From assembly GCF_000381065.1 (NCBI RefSeq), contig NZ_KB905843.1, positions 124,001-188,000 on the forward strand: a DNA stretch of 64,000 nt. Direction: 5' to 3'. This document shows positions 26,588-34,630 of this stretch, piece after piece. The first letter of the stretch is position 1, and each line of letters starts with the position of its first letter. The DNA is from Propionispira raffinosivorans DSM 20765. GTDB lineage: Bacteria > Bacillota > Negativicutes > Selenomonadales > Selenomonadaceae. The position numbers and the translations under genes are program-made. The notes beneath the pieces are model-generated. The model ran no database searches. It had not been told where the DNA came from and saw only the letters and a list, made by a program, of their open reading frames with translations.

Positions 26588-26589
26588 AT
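26561..26589 (+). promoter_or_regulatory. sigma-A type promoter of the DeoR genes
   Basis: TTGATT at 26561-26566 and TATAAT at 26584-26589 with a 17-base spacer, 34 bases before the first start codon. Confidence 0.75.
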
Positions 26590-26622
26590 ATAAGCATGTT
26601 GTAAGTAAGGAGTATGATTCAT

Positions 26623-26802
26623 ATGTCGCAAGAGGAACGTTTGTCGATTATTCTTAATTATCTAAAAACACACAAAGAAATGTCAATCCAAACAATTTGC
26701 CATCAATTATCAATCTCGCGTACAATAGCAAGAAGTGACATTTTGAAACTGTTAGAACAAAAACAAGTCGTCGTAAATAAAAACCATATCCATATATTAT
26801 AG
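26623..26802 (+). CDS. Truncated DeoR-type helix-turn-helix protein (duplicated N-terminus)
   Basis: The 59-aa product is only the DNA-binding domain of a DeoR regulator. It closely parallels the first 55 residues of the next gene: MSQEERLSIILNYLKTHKEM versus MHQEERLLAIFTYLKEHQKM, and both have ARxDILKLLEQ. The recognition helix has changed from SRDTARRDI to SRTIARSDI. It ends in KNHIHIL where the full gene continues with the hinge TYGG. AAGGAG lies 10 bases before ATG 26623; an ATG at 26614 is too near. It may be a decaying copy from a partial tandem duplication or a small DNA-binding competitor. Confidence 0.65.
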   Translation: MSQEERLSIILNYLKTHKEMSIQTICHQLSISRTIARSDILKLLEQKQVVVNKNHIHIL

Positions 26803-26816
26803 AAAAGAGGTTTCTT

Positions 26817-27569
26817 ATGCATCAAGAAGAGCGCTTACTCGCCATATTCACCTACCTAAAAGAACATCAGAAGATGTCAATCCATACGATTTGTGATCAA
26901 CTGCACGTTTCACGCGACACCGCCAGACGTGACATTCTAAAGTTATTAGAACAAGGTACCGTTACACGTACCTATGGCGGTATCAGTCTGCCTGTCTTAA
27001 AAAATTCAATAAAAGAATATCGGGAGCGCTTGCAAGAAGGCTCTGCCGAAAAAGAAAGGATTGCGCAAAAAGCTTATGAATTTATTCAAAAAAATGGTCA
27101 TTATTTTTTTGATGTTTCAACGGCTGTCCGTTTCTTAGCGCAAAAAATTGAAAAACCAATTTGGGTACTCACACATTCTCTAGATAATGTGGAAGTATTG
27201 TCGGAAAAAGAACACGTTCAAGTTGCCTCTACGGGCGGTTCATTGCAACCCCAAAATCGTTTTTTTTATCATCCGGGCTGTACGGACTATATTGATTCCC
27301 TGCATTTTGATGCTGCATTTTTAGGTACAGCAACGATCAATAAACAGGGTTTATACTACACCGATGAAGAAGATGCCTTCATAAAAAAAGCTGTTATCAA
27401 AAAATCTGATTGTGTCATCGTTTTAGCCGAAGCTGAAAAATTCAATGCCACAAGTTACCATAAAGCTGCCGGTTGGGAACAAATTGATATTCTTATCACG
27501 AACGAGGAACCACCGCTTGATATGAAACGCAACTTTATGCTGCATAAAGTGCAAGTTATCGTGGTCTGA
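26817..27569 (+). CDS. DeoR-family transcriptional repressor
   Basis: The 250-aa protein has a DeoR helix-turn-helix (residues about 5-57, HVSRDTARRDILKLLEQG then TYGG) and a DeoR sensor domain with the phosphosugar-binding pattern (ALFLGTATINKQGLYYTDEED-like region around residues 170-195, KKAVIKKSDCVIVLAEAEKF). Such proteins bind sugar phosphates and repress sugar genes. It lies 14 bases after the truncated copy and 29 bases before a HAD phosphatase of the Cof type, a common partner, so the three form an operon. The effector is not identifiable. Confidence 0.9.
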   Translation: MHQEERLLAIFTYLKEHQKMSIHTICDQLHVSRDTARRDILKLLEQGTVTRTYGGISLPVLKNSIKEYRERLQEGSAEKERIAQKAYEFIQKNGHYFFDVSTAVRFLAQKIEKPIWVLTHSLDNVEVLSEKEHVQVASTGGSLQPQNRFFYHPGCTDYIDSLHFDAAFLGTATINKQGLYYTDEEDAFIKKAVIKKSDCVIVLAEAEKFNATSYHKAAGWEQIDILITNEEPPLDMKRNFMLHKVQVIVV

Positions 27570-27598
27570 TTTATTCAATAATAGAGGAGTTGATTTTT

Positions 27599-28405
27599 AT
27601 GTCTGTTTACAAAATGATTTGCCTTGATATCGATGGAACGCTTTTAAATTCAAAGCACAAAATCACACAGCCAGTAAAAGATTCCATTCAAAAAGTCGTC
27701 ACAGAAAAAAACATTCCCATTATCCTTGTTTCAGCAAGAATGCCAAAAGGAATCATTTTTCTACAAAAGGAACTTGGTATCGCGTTCCCGATTATCAGTT
27801 ACAGCGGTGCTTTAATTTTAGACAAAAAACAAAATATTCTGCACCAGGAAATACTACCGTCAACTGACGTTCAAAGCATTTATGCTGCGGCAAAAAAGCT
27901 GCAAGCTCATCTTAGTATCTATAAAGAAGATACCTGGTATATCGAAAAAAATGACGTCTGGTCAAGGCAGGAAAGCGACATCACCGGAATTCGTCCTGAA
28001 ATACAGCCTTTCGCTAAGCTCTTAACCCAATGGAATAGCCAAAAAACTGGACCTAATAAACTTTTATGCATGGCTGCCCCCGAAATTATTCAAACTTTAA
28101 AAAATTCGCTTGCTGCAAAATCCATAACCAGTTATTGTTCAAAACCAACCTATTTAGAAATAGTCCCCAGCTCTGCCTCAAAAACAAACGCTATAAAATA
28201 TTTGGCTAATATCGGCTCTATTGCCACAAAAGAAATTATGACCATCGGTGACAATTATAACGATATCGACATGCTGGAATCCGCAGGACTTGGAATTGCA
28301 ATGGGAAACGCTCCTGATGCTGTCAAAATCCATGCAGCTGCTATAACAGCATCAAATGATAACGATGGAGTCGCCGCCGCAATTGAAAAATATTGTTTAC
28401 GTTAA
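27599..28405 (+). CDS. Cof-type HAD phosphatase
   Basis: The 268-aa protein has the HAD motifs in order: CLDIDGTLLNSKHKI (nucleophile and acid Asp), VSARMPKG, and GDNYNDIDMLESAGLGIAMGNA. The C2B cap of the Cof/YidA group lies between. Members dephosphorylate sugar phosphates or flavin-related compounds; the exact substrate cannot be told from sequence. ATG 27599 has AGAGGAG 9 bases upstream; the open frame begins nine bases earlier at a TTG. It is co-transcribed with the DeoR regulator. Confidence 0.9.
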   Translation: MSVYKMICLDIDGTLLNSKHKITQPVKDSIQKVVTEKNIPIILVSARMPKGIIFLQKELGIAFPIISYSGALILDKKQNILHQEILPSTDVQSIYAAAKKLQAHLSIYKEDTWYIEKNDVWSRQESDITGIRPEIQPFAKLLTQWNSQKTGPNKLLCMAAPEIIQTLKNSLAAKSITSYCSKPTYLEIVPSSASKTNAIKYLANIGSIATKEIMTIGDNYNDIDMLESAGLGIAMGNAPDAVKIHAAAITASNDNDGVAAAIEKYCLR

Positions 28406-28421
28406 TTATGTCCATACTTTA

Positions 28422-28430
28422 TGGTATAAT
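28422..28430 (+). promoter_or_regulatory. Extended -10 promoter of the small membrane protein
   Basis: TGGTATAAT is an extended -10 element. No good -35 is present 17 bases upstream. Transcription would begin near 28437, which excludes the ATG at 28443 and supports the start at 28485. Confidence 0.5.
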
Positions 28431-28484
28431 AACGATAGTCTTATGACTAAGATAGATCATTTTGAAGGATTGGTGATTTCCTCT

Positions 28485-28811
28485 ATGGCAAGATTATCGA
28501 AACGCATTCAACAAAAAATTACAAAACCAGTTGAAACTCCAACAAAAAAAGGTCGCCCCGGACGCGATTTTTGGCTCATTGCCATCATCTGTTTAAATCT
28601 ATTTATTTTAGCTTTAGGCTGGTCAGAACTGGATACACCGAGTCTGCTCATGTATGTACTGCTTGCATTATCGCTCATTTCCATCTATGTGCGAAAACAT
28701 GTCAATATACCAGAAAAATTTAGTCCATATCTTGATAAAGCAGGGTTAGTCACGATAGGCGCCGCTTGTATCCTATTCGCTTATATCTGTTATGTAAAAT
28801 TCATTTCGTAA
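28485..28811 (+). CDS. Small three-helix membrane protein, unknown
   Basis: The 108-aa protein has a basic N-terminus (ARLSKRIQQKITKPVETPTKKGRPGR) and three hydrophobic helices (about residues 29-47, 53-70 and 86-106). I do not recognise a family. The positive N-terminal tail suggests a cytoplasmic start. The ATG at 28485 has GGTGA about 9 bases upstream and lies about 48 bases after the predicted transcription start; the frame extends further upstream into the HAD gene. It is followed by a very strong terminator. Confidence 0.65.
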   Translation: MARLSKRIQQKITKPVETPTKKGRPGRDFWLIAIICLNLFILALGWSELDTPSLLMYVLLALSLISIYVRKHVNIPEKFSPYLDKAGLVTIGAACILFAYICYVKFIS

Positions 28812-28852
28812 AATGAATTAATTTTTTATCCATCGGTATTCGTTTATTCGTT

Positions 28853-28910
28853 ATATATAATAAAAATGGTAAGATTTCACAAGCGAAATCTTACCATTTT
28901 TATTATATAT
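28853..28910. terminator. Bidirectional terminator with perfect 26-bp stem
   Basis: The arms 28853-28878 and 28885-28910 are perfect complements with a six-base loop. The GC part is AATGGTAAGATTTC, flanked by A and T runs. It ends both the small membrane protein gene and rubrerythrin, whose stop codon touches the right arm. Confidence 0.93.
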
Positions 28911-29443
28911 TAATAATTTTTCGCTACAACTTGAAAGAAAGCTTGTGGGTGATCACAAACGGGACAAGTTGCCGGTGCAGTTGTACCTACAGAAACATAC
29001 CCACAATTTGCACATTGCCATATTACTTTCTCATCTTTTGTAAAAACTTTGTCTTCTTCAACATTGGTCAGCAAGAGATTGTAGCGTTCATCATGGTCTT
29101 TTTCAATTTTAGCTACGGCCTCAAAAAGATAGGCAATTTTGGTAAAGCCTTCTTCTTTGGCGATTTTTGCAAAACCAGGATACATAGAAGTCCACTCATA
29201 ATGTTCACCTGCGGCAGCATCTTTTAGATTTTCAGTTGTCGTTCCAATCCCATGAACTAATTTAAACCAAATTTTCGCATGTTCTTTTTCATTGCCCGCA
29301 GTTTCTGTAAAAAGGTTTGAAATTTGAACGAAGCCATCTTGCTTGGCTTTTGCTGCATAATACGTATACTTATTTCTTGCCTGCGATTCGCCTGAAAATG
29401 CTTCCAATAAATTTTTTTCTGTTTGTGAACCTTTTAAATCCAT
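28910..29443 (-). CDS. rbr: Rubrerythrin
   Basis: The 177-aa protein has an N-terminal four-helix diiron domain ([44 protein letters not shown]) and a C-terminal rubredoxin-like domain with two Cys pairs (CANCGY and CPVCDHP). It reduces hydrogen peroxide to water, taking electrons from NAD(P)H through a reductase, and is a standard peroxidase of anaerobes. AAGGGGAG precedes the ATG by 6 bases. It is a single-gene transcript with a consensus promoter and a leader of about 170 bases. Confidence 0.97.
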   Translation of the reverse strand: MDLKGSQTEKNLLEAFSGESQARNKYTYYAAKAKQDGFVQISNLFTETAGNEKEHAKIWFKLVHGIGTTTENLKDAAAGEHYEWTSMYPGFAKIAKEEGFTKIAYLFEAVAKIEKDHDERYNLLLTNVEEDKVFTKDEKVIWQCANCGYVSVGTTAPATCPVCDHPQAFFQVVAKNY

Positions 29444-29511
29444 TAAAATCTCCCCTTTTTATTTCATTTTATTCTATAACCGCTATGGTCATAGAGCAAA
29501 CTATACATATA

Positions 29512-29536
29512 AGAATGATTCAAAAAGAATCATTCT
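29512..29536. repeat. Perfect inverted repeat in the rubrerythrin leader
   Basis: AGAATGATTC (29512-29521) and GAATCATTCT (29527-29536) form a perfect 10-bp dyad with a five-base spacer. It lies 69 bases upstream of the rbr start, inside the predicted transcribed leader. It could be an RNA hairpin or an operator. It is not a standard PerR box. Confidence 0.55.
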
Positions 29537-29623
29537 ATATATTGATTGATTAAACCGTTAAGTCATCTGCTTCGAAGTTGCACTATAAAGAATCCACAAA
29601 GCAAGTATTCTAGATCTCTTTTT

Positions 29624-29652
29624 ATTGTAGTATTTTCAAAACTTGATGTCAA
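29624..29652 (-). promoter_or_regulatory. Consensus sigma-A promoter of rubrerythrin
   Basis: On the minus strand TTGACA (29652-29647) and TACAAT (29629-29624) are 17 bases apart. It overlaps the space just after the ilvN stop, so rbr is transcribed apart from ilvBN. Confidence 0.8.
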
Positions 29653-29666
29653 TTGAAATCCTTTTT

Positions 29667-30167
29667 TTAGGCCTCTTTCGCCGGAATCGGACCTCTCGAC
29701 AATGCAATAGCACCGGTCCGGGCAATTTCAATAATTTCATATTCAGCCAAAACTTCACAAATCGCATCGATTTTGCTTTGTTCTCCCGTCAGTTCAATAA
29801 CAACATTTTCACGGTTCACATCCACGATTTTCGCTCGAAAAATATTAACAATATTTATGATGTCAGCTCTCGTCTGCGGCGTTGCTTTAAGCTTGATCAT
29901 CACCAGTTCCCGCTTAATCGAATCGACTTCACTGAGATTAACTATTTTGATCACATCGATCAATTTTGAAAGCTGATTAACCACTTGATCAAGTTCCAGC
30001 TGATCATCTACGGATACAACAATGTTAATCCTTGTCACGTCCACCTCTTCGGTATAGCCAGCCGCAATACTTTCAATGTTAAAAGCACGACGACTGATAA
30101 GACCAGCAACATGTGTAAGCACCCCTGGCTTATTATCGACTAAAACAGCTAATAAATATTTTTTCAT
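29667..30167 (-). CDS. ilvN: Acetolactate synthase small (regulatory) subunit
   Basis: The 166-aa protein has an N-terminal ACT domain (LLAVLVDNKPGVLTHVAGLISRRAFNIESIAAG) and the C-terminal ALS small-subunit domain (VIELTGEQSKIDAICEVL). It activates the catalytic subunit and gives valine feedback control. Its ATG overlaps the ilvB stop (ATGA), so the two are translationally coupled; GGGAGGGAG precedes it. No ilvC or leu genes follow. Confidence 0.96.
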   Translation of the reverse strand: MKKYLLAVLVDNKPGVLTHVAGLISRRAFNIESIAAGYTEEVDVTRINIVVSVDDQLELDQVVNQLSKLIDVIKIVNLSEVDSIKRELVMIKLKATPQTRADIINIVNIFRAKIVDVNRENVVIELTGEQSKIDAICEVLAEYEIIEIARTGAIALSRGPIPAKEA

Positions 30168-31861
30168 TGAATCTCCCTCCCCAGTACCATCTGATCAAGC
30201 CGATTACCGCCAGGCACCATTGGCAGTACATCTTCCACCTCCGGCAGCAGAACATCAATCAAGGCCGGTCCTTTATGGGAGAGTGCTTTTTTCAGGATAA
30301 CCTCTAGTTCAGCCAATTCATTGATCCTGTACCCAGTCACCCCCATTGCTTCAGCTAGTTTCACAAAATCAGTCTTCCCATTCAGCCGTGACTGCGAATA
30401 TCGTTTTCCATAAAACATTCGCTGCCATTGTGTCACCATACCTAATACATGATTGTGCAAAACTATTATTTTTACATCAATATCATAATCAGCAGCAGTT
30501 GCCATTTCCTGACAGTTCATCATAATACTGCCATCACCAGTAAATAAAACAACCGTATTTTGAGGTCGGCCAAGTTTAGCACCAAGCGCAGCAGGGAGAC
30601 CATATCCCATCGTACCCAATCCACCTGATGTCAGTAATTTCCTTGCTTTGCCAAATTTATAAAACTGTGCAGTCCACATCTGATGCTGTCCAACATCCGT
30701 CACAACAATCGTATCGTCATCGGTCAATTCATTCACTTTTTCAATAAGTTGCTGCGGCATAATACAACCGGTATCTTGCTTATAAGAAAAAGGTACTTTA
30801 CTACATAGACCAATGACATACATACGCCACGCTGAAAATATGCCTTTAAAATCATCCGAAAGAGATTTTATTTTACGTGAAAAAATGGGAAGTGACCAAC
30901 GCAGATCACCCACTACCTTATAAGTAACCGGAATATTTTTATTGATCTCAGCTGGATCTACATCAAATTGAACAATTTTTGCCTTAGGGGCAAATTCAGC
31001 AATAACCCCTGTTACACGGTCATCAAAACGTATACCGATCCCAATTAAAAGATCGCATTCCATAATAGCCATATTGGATGCATAAGAACCATGCATCCCC
31101 GCCATACCTAAATTCCCATCATAAGAAGCCGGTATACAGCCCAGCCCCATCAATGTAGTTGTAACCGGAATACCTGTCTGGTCAATTATTTTTTGCAATT
31201 CAGCTCCCATATCAGCTAATGTCAAACCACCACCAATAAAAAACAAGGGGCGTTTTGCAGCTTTCACCGCTTCAACAGCCACCTCTATCTCAGCTTCATT
31301 GCCGTTAAACTCACCTTTATACCCTTTGAGATTTACACTGGTCGGATATATATAATTAAACTCAGCCGCAAAAACATCTTTGGCTATGTCAATCACAACC
31401 GGCCCTGGACGTCCGGTCCGGGCAATAAAAAAAGCCTCTTTCATTACGCGTGGCAGCTCTTCAACATTTTTCACAAGATAATTATGTTTTGTAATGGGCG
31501 TTGTAATACCACACATATCCGCTTCCTGAAATGAATCTTTACCAATAAAAGATGTTCCAACCTGCCCGGTAATGCAAACAAGCGGAATTGAATCCATATT
31601 GGCTGTTGCAATCCCTGTAACCAGGTTGGTTGCACCAGGACCAGATGTTGCAATGCAGACACCTACTTTACCCGTTGCTCGCGCATAGCCATCAGCAGCG
31701 TGTACAGCACCTTGTTCATGTTTCGTCAGGATATGTCTAAAACCCATTTTATATACTGCATCATATAAAGTCAGAACAGCTCCGCCTGGATAACCAAATA
31801 CAACATCTACCTCTTCTTTTTTTAAGCTTTCAATCACTGCTTGAGCACCATTCATTCTCAA
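30164..31861 (-). CDS. ilvB: Acetolactate synthase large (catalytic) subunit
   Basis: The 565-aa protein is a thiamine-diphosphate enzyme: catalytic Glu region FGYPGGAVLTLYDAV...HEQGAVHAADGYARATG, FAD-linked middle domain, and the C-terminal ThDP motif GDGSIMMNCQEMATA. It condenses two pyruvate to acetolactate, or pyruvate with 2-oxobutyrate, for branched-chain amino acids; the paired IlvN shows it is the biosynthetic type. The start is likely TTG 31861, 8 bases after GGAGG; ATG 31855 two codons on is possible. Confidence 0.96.
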   Translation of the reverse strand: MRMNGAQAVIESLKKEEVDVVFGYPGGAVLTLYDAVYKMGFRHILTKHEQGAVHAADGYARATGKVGVCIATSGPGATNLVTGIATANMDSIPLVCITGQVGTSFIGKDSFQEADMCGITTPITKHNYLVKNVEELPRVMKEAFFIARTGRPGPVVIDIAKDVFAAEFNYIYPTSVNLKGYKGEFNGNEAEIEVAVEAVKAAKRPLFFIGGGLTLADMGAELQKIIDQTGIPVTTTLMGLGCIPASYDGNLGMAGMHGSYASNMAIMECDLLIGIGIRFDDRVTGVIAEFAPKAKIVQFDVDPAEINKNIPVTYKVVGDLRWSLPIFSRKIKSLSDDFKGIFSAWRMYVIGLCSKVPFSYKQDTGCIMPQQLIEKVNELTDDDTIVVTDVGQHQMWTAQFYKFGKARKLLTSGGLGTMGYGLPAALGAKLGRPQNTVVLFTGDGSIMMNCQEMATAADYDIDVKIIVLHNHVLGMVTQWQRMFYGKRYSQSRLNGKTDFVKLAEAMGVTGYRINELAELEVILKKALSHKGPALIDVLLPEVEDVLPMVPGGNRLDQMVLGREIQ

Positions 31862-31901
31862 CAGCAGCCCCTCCTTTACACTATCACAGTATTTTCATTA
31901 T

Positions 31902-31931
31902 ATTATATACTATTTTTATACATTATGTCAC
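31902..31931 (-). promoter_or_regulatory. Promoter of ilvBN
   Basis: On the minus strand GTGACA (31931-31926) and TATAAT (31907-31902) are 18 bases apart, about 40 bases before the start codon. The leader is far too short for a T-box. Confidence 0.6.
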
Positions 31932-32027
31932 TCTTTGTTTCTTATACAAGCAGATTTGTATATTAACAAAATCTGCAATACCTATCATTATTAAATTATG
32001 CAATCATCCCCTATAAAATTTTTTAAT

Positions 32028-32056
32028 TTTACATTACTCCGCTATTTTTATATGAT
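32028..32056 (+). promoter_or_regulatory. Promoter of the DASS transporter
   Basis: TTTACA at 32028-32033 and TATGAT at 32051-32056 with a 17-base spacer. Confidence 0.6.
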
Positions 32057-32078
32057 TTAATTAATAAAATTTATAAAG

Positions 32079-32105
32079 CGAATTTTCATACATTTTAAAA
32101 ATTCG
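32079..32105 (+). promoter_or_regulatory. LysR-type T-N11-A dyad before the DASS transporter
   Basis: CGAATTTT (32079-32086) and AAAATTCG (32098-32105) form a perfect 8-bp dyad with an 11-base centre, the classic LTTR box form. It lies downstream of the predicted transcription start and 21 bases before the start codon. The LysR gene follows the transporter. Confidence 0.5.
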
Positions 32106-32126
32106 TTGTATCAGGGAGCGTTGCAT

Positions 32127-33545
32127 ATGAAAAAACTTTTCGGACAAAGCAAACTACCAGCTATTATCCTAACATTAGGTACAGTCCTCGTTCTATGGTT
32201 AATACCTGTACCAGAAGGATTGAGCCTTCAGGCTTGGCGTTTATTCGCTATTTTTATGGGAACTGTCGTTGGTTTCATGTTACAACCAGTCGAATTAGGA
32301 ACGGTCGCTTTTGTTGCTATGGTTTTTGCTGCCTTAACCGGAGCATTATCATTTCCACAGGTACTGTCAGCGTTCAGTGGTAGTACAGTATGGCTAATTG
32401 TTTCGGCTTTTATCTTAGCCAGAGCTTTCATCATTACCGGACTAGGGCGCAGAATCGCCTACATAACAATGCGTGCCTTCGGGGACAGCAGTTTAAAACT
32501 GGTTTATTCATTGGCACTCAGTGATCTCATTATTGGACCGGCAATTCCTTCGAATTCAGCTCGAGCCGGTGGTTTGGTTTTTCCAATTGTCCAAAGTCTT
32601 GCGGAAGCATTTGATTCATATCCTGGTAAATCAGCTCGAAAAATTGGTGCATATTTAGTTGTTTGCGTTTTTCATTTAGATTTAGTCGTATCGGCAATGT
32701 TTTTAACAGCCATGGTTGGAAATCCGATTGCTGTTGGTATTGCCAAAAAAGTTTTAGATGTTGATATCACTTGGATCGGCTGGTTTGTTGCCGCCGTAGT
32801 TCCTGGCACAGTTGCCTTGCTAGCAATCCCTTATGTACTTTACAAAGTCTATCCACCTGAAATAAAAGAAACACCTGAGGCAAAAGTCATCGCCGCCAAA
32901 GCCTTGACGGATATGGGTCCAATGTCTCGCAGTGAAAAATATTTGCTGTTCGTCTTTGTATTCTTACTTGCATTATGGGCAACGGCTTCTATTACCAAAA
33001 TAGAAGTTACTCTGATTGCTTTTATGGGGTTAGCCATTTTGCTTTTAACACGCGTACTCAGCTGGAATGATGTTATTAGTGAAAAAAGAGCTTGGGACAC
33101 ACTGGTCTGGGTCGGCAGTGTTATCACCATGTCGGATTATTTGAACAAAACTGGTTTCATTCCTTGGTTTTCTCGTCTTTTAGAAAATCAAATGGTTGGT
33201 GTCGGTATGCTGACAGCTGTTGTACTCTCTTTTGTGATTTATCTATACAGCCATTATTTCTTTGCCAGCATGTCCGCCCATGTAACAGCAATGTATGCAG
33301 CCCTTATCACTCTCGGTGCCGCTGCGGGCGCACCAGCTTTTATTTCCGTCTTTGTTGTAGCAATCGCATCTAATATTTGTGGTTGTTTAACACATTTTGG
33401 TACAGGTCCTGCTCCCGTATATTTCGGTGCAGGTTATGTAGATCAAAAAACCTGGTGGAAAATAGGCTTTGGAGTATCCCTTATGCATATTGTCATCTGG
33501 CTTGGTGTCGGCGGCGTATGGTGGAAAATTCTCGGTTATTGGTAA
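32127..33545 (+). CDS. DASS/SLC13-family anion transporter
   Basis: The 472-aa protein has 11 or more membrane helices and the divalent anion:sodium symporter features, including IPSNSARAGGLVFPI in the first half and a matching segment in the second half (CLTHFGTGPAPVYFGAGYV). The family moves citrate, succinate, malate, tartrate or 2-oxoglutarate; the CitT/2-oxoglutarate-malate translocator branch fits best, but the substrate cannot be read from sequence. ATG 32127 lies 8 bases after AGGGAG; the open frame begins at a TTG seven codons upstream. A LysR regulator follows after a terminator and probably controls it. Confidence 0.9.
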   Translation: MKKLFGQSKLPAIILTLGTVLVLWLIPVPEGLSLQAWRLFAIFMGTVVGFMLQPVELGTVAFVAMVFAALTGALSFPQVLSAFSGSTVWLIVSAFILARAFIITGLGRRIAYITMRAFGDSSLKLVYSLALSDLIIGPAIPSNSARAGGLVFPIVQSLAEAFDSYPGKSARKIGAYLVVCVFHLDLVVSAMFLTAMVGNPIAVGIAKKVLDVDITWIGWFVAAVVPGTVALLAIPYVLYKVYPPEIKETPEAKVIAAKALTDMGPMSRSEKYLLFVFVFLLALWATASITKIEVTLIAFMGLAILLLTRVLSWNDVISEKRAWDTLVWVGSVITMSDYLNKTGFIPWFSRLLENQMVGVGMLTAVVLSFVIYLYSHYFFASMSAHVTAMYAALITLGAAAGAPAFISVFVVAIASNICGCLTHFGTGPAPVYFGAGYVDQKTWWKIGFGVSLMHIVIWLGVGGVWWKILGYW

Positions 33546-33572
33546 TAACCAACCTTATATTGATATCCCTTC

Positions 33573-33612
33573 AGCCGAACGGTATAAGCGCCCGTTCGGC
33601 TTTTTATTTTTT
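33573..33612 (+). terminator. Rho-independent terminator after the DASS transporter
   Basis: Stem AGCCGAACGG / CCGTTCGGCT followed by TTTTATTTTTT. Confidence 0.92.
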
Positions 33613-33687
33613 ATAAAGGAATGCCGTCCACAAGTACAGAATCTATATATATATATATGTATTATAGCGTTTTAAGGGGGATCATCT

Positions 33688-34548
33688 ATGGAAGACCGTG
33701 ATTGGTTAATCATGCAGGCGTTATATGCCGAAAAAAACATAACAAAAACCGCACAATCACTTTATATGTCACAGCCAGCGCTTACATCAAGACTCCAGCA
33801 TATTGAACGAGAATTCGGTGTAAAACTCGTTCACCGCAGTACAAAAGGAATCCAGTTCACAGCGGAAGGGGAATATCTTGTCACATCATCCAGCGATATT
33901 GTTAATCGCTTCAATCTCATAAAAGAAGAAATCAAAAATTTATCCCAGCAAAATGCAGGTACCTTGGAAATCGCTGCCTCAAATTATTTGACCATGTATA
34001 CGCTTCCTCAGCTCCTGAAACGATTTAAAACAGAATATCCAAATGCCAAATTCAAAGTAACCACAGACTGGACGAAAAATATTTTCAGTCTTATTTATAA
34101 CCAAAAAGCTCATGTTGGTTTTGTAAGCGTCGACTACGGTGGTTGTAAAGATATGCATCTCCTATATGAAGAACCCATCTGTATCGCCTCAACAACACCT
34201 TTTGACTTTAAAGATCTGCCAAATTTGCCGCGTATCGAATACAAAAGTGATTATCTATTAAAATCACAGCTTGATAAATGGTGGCGAGAAAATTTTGAGC
34301 AGCCGCCAACAATTAGTATGATGGTTGATAAATTAGCAAATTGTAAAGAAATGGTGAAATTTGGTCTCGGTTATGCAATACTACCGTTGCGCATTCTGCA
34401 CGACATTCCTAATATCCATCGTTTGAACTTAAAAAACAAGGAAAATCAGCCCATCACACGAAAAACGTGGATGATTTGCAACGAAAGTTCAATGGAACTG
34501 CCACTTGTTAATTTATTTGTCGATTTCGTGAAAGCATCACATTTATAA
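33688..34548 (+). CDS. LysR-family transcriptional regulator
   Basis: The 286-aa protein has the LTTR helix-turn-helix (residues about 4-63; NITKTAQSLYMSQPALTSRLQHIEREFGVKLVHRS) and a periplasmic-binding-like effector domain (NYLTMYTLPQLLKRFKTEYPNAKF; MVKFGLGYAILPLRIL). AAGGGGG precedes the ATG. It lies downstream of the DASS transporter in the same direction, with a terminator between, and is the best candidate to bind the T-N11-A dyad upstream of the transporter. The effector is probably a small carboxylate (inference). Confidence 0.93.
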   Translation: MEDRDWLIMQALYAEKNITKTAQSLYMSQPALTSRLQHIEREFGVKLVHRSTKGIQFTAEGEYLVTSSSDIVNRFNLIKEEIKNLSQQNAGTLEIAASNYLTMYTLPQLLKRFKTEYPNAKFKVTTDWTKNIFSLIYNQKAHVGFVSVDYGGCKDMHLLYEEPICIASTTPFDFKDLPNLPRIEYKSDYLLKSQLDKWWRENFEQPPTISMMVDKLANCKEMVKFGLGYAILPLRILHDIPNIHRLNLKNKENQPITRKTWMICNESSMELPLVNLFVDFVKASHL

Positions 34549-34580
34549 TCGCCTTTATGTCCAGACAGAATATAAAAAAC

Positions 34581-34613
34581 GACAGAACCTCTAGGGTTCT
34601 GTCATTTTTTTGT
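34581..34613. terminator. Bidirectional terminator between lysR and the glycogen operon
   Basis: Stem GACAGAACC / GGTTCTGTC with T runs on both strands; it closes the lysR gene and the leftward glycogen operon. Confidence 0.9.
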
Positions 34614-34630
34614 TTTGTTCAATTGAAACT

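Noticed and set aside
31950-31976. Inverted GCAGATTT / AAATCTGC between ilvB and the DASS transporter
   Set aside because: Perfect over only 8 bp with an AT-rich centre; it does not overlap either promoter, so it is not listed as a site.
33647-33660. TA dinucleotide run between the transporter terminator and lysR
   Set aside because: Short low-complexity AT run in AT-rich DNA; no further structure.
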